From: Rhodothermales bacterium
Lineage (GTDB): Bacteria > Bacteroidota > Rhodothermia > Rhodothermales > UBA10348
NCBI GenBank assembly: GCA_030833605.1
Contig: JAURGV010000009.1
Coordinates: forward strand, 1-11,130
DNA length: 11,130 nucleotides
Reading direction: 5' to 3'
Shown: positions 1 to 5,921 of the stretch, piece by piece
Numbering within the stretch: position 1 is the first letter of the stretch
Layout: each line of letters starts with the position of its first letter
Made by a program: the position numbers and the translations under genes
The notes under the pieces: model-generated
What the model saw: the letters and a program-made list of their open reading frames with translations, nothing else
Database searches by the model: none
What the model was told of the DNA's origin: nothing

Positions 1-2
1 AT

Positions 3-401
3 GAACTGAGCACTAAAATTGAAGGGCCCGAAGTATCTATTTGCCCCGGACCCAATATGGCGTACTTCGACCGAACAATGACGCTGAAAGACATGGTGGA
101 CCACATATATGGCCGCACCAATGTGATTTCCCGAACGGATCGCCCGCACATGTTTGTCAAGGAGCTTCGTTTGTATGTGGACTACTTGGCCCAAAAATCC
201 GTTGAGTTGGAAGAAAACCTAACCGACAAAAGCAGGAAATTCCTGCACACGTTTGCGTCCAATTTGCAGGCTGGTATCGCGTATTACCAAGCGCTTTTTG
301 AAGGGTTAGGCCCCGCTTACGATGGGGTATTGAATCATTTGCGGCAGGAATGGGAACGACTTGATCGGTTAGGACTTTCTGTAGAGAATGTCCCGGGATA
401 A
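3..401 (+). CDS. 3' end of an unrecognised protein (partial at window start)
   Basis: The reading frame is open from base 3 to the TAA at 399-401. The first in-window ATG is at 57 (114 aa), but the 18 codons before it read like protein (Glu/Lys, then ICPGPN), so I treat this as the C-terminal part of a longer gene whose start lies outside. The segment MAYFDRTMTLKDMVDHIYGR (from base 57) loosely resembles the C-terminal PAFYxRPxTxDDxVDxxxGR stretch of UbiX-type flavin prenyltransferases. UbiX normally ends soon after that stretch, whereas this protein continues for about 95 residues that look alpha-helical and charged, with no signal peptide or membrane segment. I do not assign a function; a flavoprotein is only a possibility. 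The gene lies 49 bases upstream of the next gene on the same strand, so the two may be co-transcribed. Confidence 0.55.
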   Translation, partial: ELSTKIEGPEVSICPGPNMAYFDRTMTLKDMVDHIYGRTNVISRTDRPHMFVKELRLYVDYLAQKSVELEENLTDKSRKFLHTFASNLQAGIAYYQALFEGLGPAYDGVLNHLRQEWERLDRLGLSVENVPG

Positions 402-450
402 GTTATTTTGGGGGCTTTTTTCGAACGTACTCCGTTAACCCATCCTCCGA

Positions 451-957
451 ATGGTTCCGATTTTAGTAGAAGTCAACGATGTCATGCAGACCGGGTACAC
501 GTACCATCGGTCCGAACCCGTAGGGGGAAACTTTCATCCGGAGTTTCAACCCGATCTCTCGCCGAAGGAAATGCTGGAATTGGGCGTTTTTGGTGGGAAA
601 TACATGACGGATTGCCGCGATGAGTTCCCTGCTGATTGGTTTGACAACGCGCGCCTGAGTCCGATAAAAGGAAATAAAAATTTAAACTTTTTTGGCGTTG
701 ATGCCTCGCAACCACTGAAAGAATGGATTCGCAAAGGATGGATTCACGAAGACGATCCAAGAGGATGGTTTCAGTGGTACTGCAGGTACTACATGGGTCG
801 ACGCTGCGAAGATGACGATCGTCAGATCAAGCGCTGGAAGGCTATTCGAAGACACATTGCGCAGCTAACCAAGAATTGCGTACGCGGCGACTATACCTGC
901 AGGCCTCGGCAACGGCAAGCGCTGTTGCATTGGGCGTATGATTCCCGAAAACTGTAA
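451..957 (+). CDS. Conserved-looking hypothetical protein, aromatic and Cys-rich, 168 aa
   Basis: This is a soluble protein of 168 aa with no signal peptide or transmembrane segment. The start is the ATG at 451: an in-frame stop (TAA, 436-438) lies just upstream. A second ATG at 481 (MQTGYTYHR) is also possible. Visible blocks are GVFGGKYMTDC at residues 45-55, an aromatic cluster PRGWFQWYCRYYMGRR at 103-118, a basic helix around 124-140, and a C-terminal CVRGDYTCRPRQRQALLHW at 143-161. There are five cysteines (55, 111, 119, 143, 150). The dense Trp/Tyr/Arg blocks look like a conserved fold rather than a chance frame, and codon use resembles the neighbours. The sequence feels like a widespread uncharacterised family, but I cannot name a domain. 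The basic, Cys-containing C-terminus could bind nucleic acid or a metal; that is speculation. Confidence 0.75.
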   Translation: MVPILVEVNDVMQTGYTYHRSEPVGGNFHPEFQPDLSPKEMLELGVFGGKYMTDCRDEFPADWFDNARLSPIKGNKNLNFFGVDASQPLKEWIRKGWIHEDDPRGWFQWYCRYYMGRRCEDDDRQIKRWKAIRRHIAQLTKNCVRGDYTCRPRQRQALLHWAYDSRKL

Positions 958-989
958 ATCTGGTTCCGGATGAAAGGTAAAGGGCCGGG

Positions 990-1029
990 TCCCTCCGCCT
1001 AGAATCGCTTCCCTCCACCTAGAACCGAA
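990..1029 (+). repeat. Imperfect 20-bp tandem duplication in an intergenic region
   Basis: Two adjacent 20-base units start at 990 (tccctccgcctagaatcgct) and 1010 (tccctccacctagaaccga plus a). They agree at 17 of 20 positions. They lie between the stop of the hypothetical gene (957) and the serine dehydratase start (1107), about 80 bases before that ATG. The duplication could be a slippage product or a pair of protein-binding sites; nothing in the sequence decides between these. The rest of the 149-base gap contains no gene and no clear terminator. Confidence 0.5.
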
Positions 1030-1106
1030 GAATTCCTAGGGTCACAGATCTTTGTAGAACATGATTCGTTCAGGTGACACCCAGCACTGAATCGTATTTT
1101 TCCGTC

Positions 1107-2474
1107 ATGTTTATTTCCGTCCTCGACCTGTATAAGATTGGCATTGGCCCATCGAGTTCGCATACCATGGGCCCCATGGTGGCGGCGGTTGATTTCCGCC
1201 AACGCATTGCAGAGCATCATGTTACCGGAACTAAGCTACATGTGCGGTGCATTCTAAAAGGGTCGTTGGCGTTTACTGGAAAAGGGCACGCCACGGATCG
1301 CGCCGTCGCGCTTGGCCTGCATGGGTATTTGCCCGCTGAATTGATCGAAACCGACGTCAACGCTCTTGTGGCCACCCTGTGGGCTTCGGACGCTATTGAT
1401 ATTGGGAACGGAAAAGTGCGTTTTGAACCCGCCGAAGATATTATTTTTGACCGCGGCGAATCCCTTCCAGAGCACCCAAACGGGATGATTTTCCAGTTGA
1501 TTGATCAGGAAGGCAATGAGGTTTTAGAGGGCGTCTATTTTTCGATTGGCGGAGGATTTATTCGGACGCTGGCTGAAATTAATTCGATCGCGGCGCCTTT
1601 GGTGATGGAGTCGGGTCGCGGATTTCCCTATCCCTTTGAATCGGCCATTCGGATGTTGGATATGTCGCGCGAAAGCGGGCTTTCTATTGCCGATATGAAG
1701 CGGGAAAACGAGCACGTGCATCACGGCGATGGAGAACTTGATCGGGGGCTAAACCGGATTTGGCAGGCGATGCGTTCCTGCATTGAAAACGGTCTTTCGG
1801 CAGAAGGGCTCTTGCCGGGTGGCTTAAAGGTAAAACGCCGGGCTCATGCCTTGCACCAGCAATTGTTGGCGGACCCTGAAGAGGCCACGCAAAGCGACTG
1901 GTTGTGCGCATATGCCATGGCGGTGAATGAGGAAAATGCAGCCGGTCATATGGTGGTAACAGCGCCGACCAATGGCGCAGCGGGCGTCATCCCAGCCGTG
2001 TTGTACTACATGGTGGTGCACAAAGGCATTTCTGAAAAACAGATTCAGGATTATTTGATTACTTCTGCCGCAATTGGTGGATTAATTAAACACCGTAGCT
2101 CCATATCAGGGGCCGAGGTCGGCTGTCAAGGCGAGGTCGGCTCGGCGGCGGCCATGGCCGCCGCCGGACTTTGTGCCATTAAAGGCGGAAACACCCTACA
2201 GATTGAAAACGCAGCTGAAATCGCCCTAGAACACCATTTGGGACTTACCTGTGACCCCGTTGGCGGATTGGTTCAGGTCCCGTGCATCGAGCGAAATGGT
2301 TTTGGAGCCATCAAAGCTCTAACGGCCGCCTCGTTAGCCATGCGCGGAGACGGCGAACACTTCATGTCCTTGGACAATTGCATCGCAGCCATGAAGCAAA
2401 CCGGCGAAGAGATGTCTCACAAGTTTAAAGAAACGTCGTTGGGCGGGCTGGCTGTGAGTATTACGGAATGCTAA
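1107..2474 (+). CDS. sdaA: L-serine ammonia-lyase (serine dehydratase), single-chain iron-sulfur type
   Basis: This enzyme deaminates L-serine to pyruvate and ammonia in the cytoplasm with an oxygen-sensitive [4Fe-4S] cluster instead of PLP. I chose ATG 1107 (455 aa) because it gives MFISVLDLYKIGIGPSSSHT, matching the start of E. coli SdaA (454 aa). The frame also has a GTG at 1074 that would add 11 non-conserved residues. The beta-like domain comes first (GPSSSH at residues 14-19, TGKGHATD, YSIGGGFI-like FSIGGGFI), then the alpha domain (ENAAGHMVVTAPTNGAAG). The three cluster cysteines are present: C340 in SGAEVGCQGEVG, C382 in LTCDPVGG and C393 in VPCIERN. Their spacing (42 and 11) is that of the type 2 family. 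The chain ends in Cys (C455), as expected for the tail cysteine that caps the fourth iron in the resting enzyme. The gene converges on rodA across 60 bases. Confidence 0.96.
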   Translation: MFISVLDLYKIGIGPSSSHTMGPMVAAVDFRQRIAEHHVTGTKLHVRCILKGSLAFTGKGHATDRAVALGLHGYLPAELIETDVNALVATLWASDAIDIGNGKVRFEPAEDIIFDRGESLPEHPNGMIFQLIDQEGNEVLEGVYFSIGGGFIRTLAEINSIAAPLVMESGRGFPYPFESAIRMLDMSRESGLSIADMKRENEHVHHGDGELDRGLNRIWQAMRSCIENGLSAEGLLPGGLKVKRRAHALHQQLLADPEEATQSDWLCAYAMAVNEENAAGHMVVTAPTNGAAGVIPAVLYYMVVHKGISEKQIQDYLITSAAIGGLIKHRSSISGAEVGCQGEVGSAAAMAAAGLCAIKGGNTLQIENAAEIALEHHLGLTCDPVGGLVQVPCIERNGFGAIKALTAASLAMRGDGEHFMSLDNCIAAMKQTGEEMSHKFKETSLGGLAVSITEC

Positions 2475-2534
2475 GGGGCACTGGGGCTAAAAGCTAGACG
2501 GGCGGCCTAGGGCGCAGGGCCGACAAAAAGGGTA

Positions 2535-3794
2535 TTAATACCCATAAATCGAAAAGTCGTCGCGCCTTAGATGCAACGAGAGCACAATCGCTAATAGAGC
2601 GGAATTGGCTAATAGCGCGGACCCGCCGTACGAAAGGAAAGGGAGTGGGATGCCGACTACCGGCAAAAGGGAGGTGGCCATTCCAATATTGATGAACACA
2701 TGGATTAGGAAGACGCCGGCCGCTCCACCGGCTATCATTACCCCAAACGGGTGTTTTATGTTCGACCCCAAGGTCACCATGCGGACCAATAACAAAGCGA
2801 ACAAAAGTAAAATCGCGATGGTCCCTAAAAACCCAAATTCTTCGCCAATGACCGAGAAAATGAAGTCGGTCGATTGCTCCATCACAAATCCACCCTGGGT
2901 TTGCGTTCCGGCTAAAAATCCTTTCCCGGAAAACCCCCCAGACCCTATGGCCGCCATAGAGTTAACCTGGTGATAACCAACGTTCAGTCTGAATTCTTCC
3001 GCACCTGGATTGGTGAAAGAAAGCACCCGGGCTAACTGATACCCGCTTAACACCTTTGCGATTGCAAATTGGGTCACGGCCGACACACCTGCCGTCAATG
3101 CTCCGCTTACCAACAACAACCGTTTATCGCGCGTTTTCCACCACACAAAGCCGCAAAAAACAGCTGCAAAAACGAAGGACCAGGATTCGGATACCACCGC
3201 CAAATACCCCGCAATGGCCGGAGAAACCATGATTAAGACCAAATTCAGCTCCAACCCACTCCAAAACAACGCGATCGGGATTAGGCCAAAAAAGACCAAA
3301 GCCGTTCCCGTGTCGTTTTGAAGTACAATCAAGGCCGCAGGCAACATAATGAGTGCCACCAACATGAAGGCGAATTTCAAGTCCATGGTTTTAGGCCGCC
3401 GAATCCCTACCAGCTGAGCGACTGCTAAAACCGTCCCCACTTTGGCCAATTCCGACACTTGAATACCAACACTGCCAAAATAAAGCCACGATTTCGCTCC
3501 GTTGACTTCCCGCCCGGCAACTAAGGCCACGACCAATAGCAATGTGGTGACCGCGTAAACGGGAAAGGCCGCCAATTGATAAAAACGAATGGGTAGCGCT
3601 AGGGCTACCAGAAGCCCAAAAACCGAAATGCCAAACCACATCACCTGTTTAATGAAGTTATCGGTCGGTTCAAACGTGTCTACTTCGGCTGCCGTGACAT
3701 GGGTCGCCGAGTAGATCGCGGTCAATCCAAAAAGAACCAGACCCAACCAGGCAATTAGGCTCAATGCATCAAGATTTCGATACCACGTACGCAA
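2535..3794 (-). CDS. rodA: RodA, SEDS-family peptidoglycan glycosyltransferase of the elongasome
   Basis: RodA is an integral inner-membrane enzyme that polymerises lipid II into glycan strands for side-wall growth, working with PBP2. The 419-aa product is mostly hydrophobic with about ten or more membrane helices. Family motifs are VSELAK (113-118), QNDTGTALVFF (159-169), AAIGSGGFSGKGF (281-293), QSTDFIFSVIGEEFGF (307-322) and LPVVGIPLPFLSYGGSALL (377-395). D310 in TDFIF corresponds to the catalytic Asp of E. coli RodA. The protein is about 50 residues longer than E. coli RodA; much of the excess appears to be an extra hydrophobic stretch around 200-245. The start codon is TTG (3794-3792), the only ordinary start between an in-frame TAG (3815-3813) and the conserved N-terminus; the next Met is residue 52. 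It begins 7 bases after the PBP2 stop, which indicates one operon. Confidence 0.96.
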   Translation of the reverse strand: MRTWYRNLDALSLIAWLGLVLFGLTAIYSATHVTAAEVDTFEPTDNFIKQVMWFGISVFGLLVALALPIRFYQLAAFPVYAVTTLLLVVALVAGREVNGAKSWLYFGSVGIQVSELAKVGTVLAVAQLVGIRRPKTMDLKFAFMLVALIMLPAALIVLQNDTGTALVFFGLIPIALFWSGLELNLVLIMVSPAIAGYLAVVSESWSFVFAAVFCGFVWWKTRDKRLLLVSGALTAGVSAVTQFAIAKVLSGYQLARVLSFTNPGAEEFRLNVGYHQVNSMAAIGSGGFSGKGFLAGTQTQGGFVMEQSTDFIFSVIGEEFGFLGTIAILLLFALLLVRMVTLGSNIKHPFGVMIAGGAAGVFLIHVFINIGMATSLLPVVGIPLPFLSYGGSALLANSALLAIVLSLHLRRDDFSIYGY

Positions 3795-3801
3795 AGGATT
3801 C

Positions 3802-5436
3802 TCAGTTTGAAGCTAGGGATGCGCTGTGTCTGGACATCATACTTTTCATGTAGATATCTCGGGACGGATTAATGCGACCGGTGAGGTAACGCTCCGCCAT
3901 AAAACTACCGATGGGGCCCGCAGCACCTGACCCAAATCCTGCATTTTCAACAATGACAGCAATCGCAATTTGGGGATTATCTGCAGGCGCGGCAAAAATA
4001 AATAAGGAGTCGTCTTTGCCGTTTCGAGGGTTTTGAGCTGACCCTGTTTTCCCAATTGACGTAATTCCTGGGATCTCCAGCCAAGGACTTTCTTCCGTTA
4101 CCACACGTCGCATGCCATGTTTTACGATGCCCACATAGGTCTGATTGAGTGGAATTTGGTTGGGTGCCTCGAATTCAGGGATGGTCACTTCACCCGTTTG
4201 ATGATTGACCATTTTCTTTACGAGATGAGGCGTAACCATTTTTCCACCCGTAGCCAACGCCGATACGTAGCGGACCAGTTGAATGGGCGATATTTGCAAC
4301 TCTCCCTGCCCAATTCCCAAGTTCATGGCGGTTCCTTGCGTCCATTTTCCTTTCCCCAACTTCCGATCATAGTATTCGGAGGAAGGCACCAATCCGGATC
4401 GAATTTCTGATCTAGACACATCCAAATAGGGTGCTTCCCCAAATTCAAACATTGCGGCGTATTTGTGGAGGGTATCCACCGAGTGAATGCGCATCATTTC
4501 GAGAAAAAACGTGTTGCACGACTCCTTTATCGCATCCACGACATTTAACCGTCCGTGTTTGGCCAGGCATTTAAAAAATTTGCCACCACCGATGGGATGT
4601 CCCCCCCCACAGTTAAACGTATAGTTTTCGTCGATCGTCCCCTCGGAAAGCGCCATTAGGGCGACCAAAGGCTTAAACGTTGAACCAGGAGCCAGTACAC
4701 TTTGGGTGACCCTATTGAACAAGGGCTGTTCAGGGGAATTTAGCAGGGTATTCCACGTTTTGGGGTCTAACCGAGTGGCAAACTCGTTCAGATCGTAGTC
4801 TGGGGCACTATGCATGGCAAGGACTTCCCCCGTATTGGGATCCATCGCAATGACGCCGCCCCTTTTGTTCACAAAAAGGGACTCTGCAAAAGCTTGAAGG
4901 TCGGCATCCAGGGTTAATGTCAAATCAAGGCCACTTACAGCGGCTTTGTCCATTTTTCCGCCCAAGTATTTGTCTACCACCTGCCCTTTTCTGTTCACCA
5001 TTTTAAAGTCAGCGCCGGCTTGACCGCGGATGAAGGACTCATATTCCAATTCTAGCCCGCTTTGCCCAATGGCATCCCCTCGCTTATACGTTCCGTCCGT
5101 CTTTTCTTTTAATTTTGCAGGCGATATCTCCCTCACGTAGCCCATGAGATGGGTCGTCCGGGCGTCGGTTTTATAGGTTCTCTTTTGGGTAATGTCGTAG
5201 TCAATGCCACCAAGCACGTGCCGATACTCGAGCACCCTACCCAATTCCTCCAAGCTCAGATTGCTCTGAACAATGCTGCGCTTGTGAATGGAGTATTTTC
5301 TAGCCAATGCGATTTGCGTGGCGATTACCGAATCGGGTTGCTGCAGTAAATCAGCCAACAACGGAATGTTTTCATCGTCAAAGTAGTTCGGGGTCACAAA
5401 CAGCGAATAAGCCGGTTCGTTTTCAACCATCAACAC
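3802..5436 (-). CDS. mrdA: Penicillin-binding protein 2 (transpeptidase), main part downstream of a frameshift
   Basis: PBP2 is the D,D-transpeptidase that cross-links the glycan strands made by RodA; its catalytic domain lies in the periplasm. This open frame holds nearly all of the protein: the dimerisation domain (GQSGLELEYESFIRGQAG at 124-141 of this segment) and the transpeptidase domain with SxxK (S252-T-F-K255), SxN (S306-C-N308) and KTG (K463-T-G465), all intact. The segment has no genuine start: the apparent GTG at 5436 falls inside the conserved RGxxxDRNGVLMVENEPAYSL region, whose first half is encoded one frame away at 5430-5624. Restoring one missing base near 5444/5445 gives a normal-length protein of about 607 aa with active-site Ser about 315. 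The frame runs through a G8 tract (coding strand, 4608-4601) without loss. It may be a live gene with a sequencing or assembly error, or a recent inactivation. rodA follows 7 bases after its TGA. Confidence 0.93.
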   Translation of the reverse strand: MLMVENEPAYSLFVTPNYFDDENIPLLADLLQQPDSVIATQIALARKYSIHKRSIVQSNLSLEELGRVLEYRHVLGGIDYDITQKRTYKTDARTTHLMGYVREISPAKLKEKTDGTYKRGDAIGQSGLELEYESFIRGQAGADFKMVNRKGQVVDKYLGGKMDKAAVSGLDLTLTLDADLQAFAESLFVNKRGGVIAMDPNTGEVLAMHSAPDYDLNEFATRLDPKTWNTLLNSPEQPLFNRVTQSVLAPGSTFKPLVALMALSEGTIDENYTFNCGGGHPIGGGKFFKCLAKHGRLNVVDAIKESCNTFFLEMMRIHSVDTLHKYAAMFEFGEAPYLDVSRSEIRSGLVPSSEYYDRKLGKGKWTQGTAMNLGIGQGELQISPIQLVRYVSALATGGKMVTPHLVKKMVNHQTGEVTIPEFEAPNQIPLNQTYVGIVKHGMRRVVTEESPWLEIPGITSIGKTGSAQNPRNGKDDSLFIFAAPADNPQIAIAVIVENAGFGSGAAGPIGSFMAERYLTGRINPSRDIYMKSMMSRHSASLASN

Positions 5437-5624
5437 ACCATTCCATCGAAAAAACGGCCACGGGGGGCTTGAACACGATGCTCCCGCATGGAGTTGTTTT
5501 CAGACGCTCCGGTGTGAGACTGATTGTCTACTAGCTGAAGTTTTACGAGACGCAGGGATAAGGTAGCTAGGACAATTAGTATGATGGCAGAAAAAATGCG
5601 CACCCTGGAGCGACTTTCATCCAT
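5430..5624 (-). CDS. mrdA: Penicillin-binding protein 2, N-terminal fragment (upstream of the frameshift)
   Basis: This 64-aa frame is the missing front of PBP2. It has a short cytoplasmic tail (MDESRSRVR), one signal-anchor helix (about residues 10-27, IFSAIILIVLATLSLRLV) and the conserved juxtamembrane region MREHRVQAPRGRFFD (46-60), which should continue as RNGVLMVENEPAY. Instead it reads GMVC and stops at TGA 5432-5430, while the correct continuation appears in the neighbouring frame. The ATG at 5624-5622 is the first start after an in-frame TAA at 5642-5640. No purine-rich ribosome binding site precedes it. The junction lies just after a T TTT TTC heptamer (5454-5448). Translated as written, the fragment would be a useless membrane stub, so it should be read together with the main PBP2 segment. 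Confidence 0.88.
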   Translation of the reverse strand: MDESRSRVRIFSAIILIVLATLSLRLVKLQLVDNQSHTGASENNSMREHRVQAPRGRFFDGMVC

Positions 5625-5809
5625 GGAGATTGGGAATGGTTAAGGTGGTATTCTGGCGCGAACGGACCGAAAGGAGTGACTAGATATACTGACACAAATG
5701 GGACCATTGAGTTCCGTTCAAACAGCGGTTCCAGCAAATCAATATGAAGTAAAGACCGTTGGACGCAATTATGACGCTATTTTCAACTTCTATTGCGACT
5801 TTTTGATTG

Positions 5810-5817
5810 TAGATTTG
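5810..5817 (+). promoter_or_regulatory. Candidate Bacteroidota-type -7 box for the peptidase-barrel gene
   Basis: The octamer TAGATTTG matches the Bacteroidota -7 consensus TAnnTTTG exactly and lies about 105 bases upstream of the ATG at 5922. No good TTTG -33 box is seen at the usual 19-base spacing (bases 5787-5790 read CTTC), so the match could be chance. If used, transcription would start near 5824, inside the dyad at 5820-5837. The divergent 297-base gap (5625-5921) must also contain the mrdA promoter; no convincing match was found on that strand. Confidence 0.3.
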
Positions 5818-5819
5818 TA

Positions 5820-5837
5820 TATCGATTCGAATTGATA
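5820..5837. promoter_or_regulatory. 18-bp dyad, possible operator, in the mrdA/peptidase divergent region
   Basis: The sequence TATCGATTCGAATTGATA is symmetric at 8 of 9 base pairs; only G5824/T5833 fails. It has no loop, so it is more like a binding site for a dimeric regulator than an RNA hairpin. It begins three bases after the candidate -7 box, where a repressor could block transcription. Such AT-rich palindromes also arise by chance; no second copy was found nearby. Confidence 0.25.
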
Positions 5838-5870
5838 CCCAGAACGTTCATCGACCCAGAAATCCCGCCA

Positions 5871-5909
5871 GCCGATTTCTATCAACCACGCCGATTCTCT
5901 ATCAACCAC
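5871..5909 (+). repeat. Imperfect 19/20-bp tandem duplication just before the peptidase-barrel gene
   Basis: Two adjacent units, gccgatttctatcaaccac (5871-5889) and gccgattctctatcaaccac (5890-5909), differ by one inserted base and end 12 bases before the ATG at 5922. They lie in the presumed untranslated leader. The copies differ in length by one, which argues against this stretch being coding and therefore against starting the gene upstream at 5793. A role in translation control is possible but not shown. Confidence 0.5.
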
Positions 5910-5921
5910 GCAGCCTTTTCC

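Noticed and set aside
391..420. Possible terminator (TCCC ... GGGG followed by CTTTTTT) after the first gene
   Set aside because: Only about four pairs including a wobble and a 15-base loop; too weak to call despite the T run.
408..623. 71-aa open frame overlapping the start of the 168-aa hypothetical gene
   Set aside because: Out of frame with the better-supported 451-957 gene, and its translation is low-complexity Arg/Ser-rich.
1074..1106. GTG start adding 11 residues to serine dehydratase
   Set aside because: The added residues are not family-like; the ATG at 1107 gives the conserved N-terminus and a length of 455 aa, like E. coli SdaA (454 aa).
2503..2522. GC-rich inverted repeat (CGGCCT / AGGGCCG) between the convergent sdaA and rodA genes
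   Set aside because: Five to six base pairs with a bulge, and no T-tract after it on either strand in the right position; not convincing as an intrinsic terminator.
2605..2973. 122-aa open frame opposite rodA
   Set aside because: Antisense shadow of a strongly supported rodA; Pro/Asn/Lys-rich translation with no recognisable fold.
5685..5690. TATACT resembling a sigma-70 -10 box on the plus strand
   Set aside because: No -35 at suitable spacing and more than 230 bases from the downstream start; likely chance.
5793..5921. In-frame upstream extension of the peptidase-barrel gene from a TTG at 5793
   Set aside because: It would bury a clean signal peptide 43 residues inside the protein, overlaps the candidate promoter and dyad, and runs through a tandem repeat whose two copies differ in length; the ATG at 5922 fits a secreted protein.
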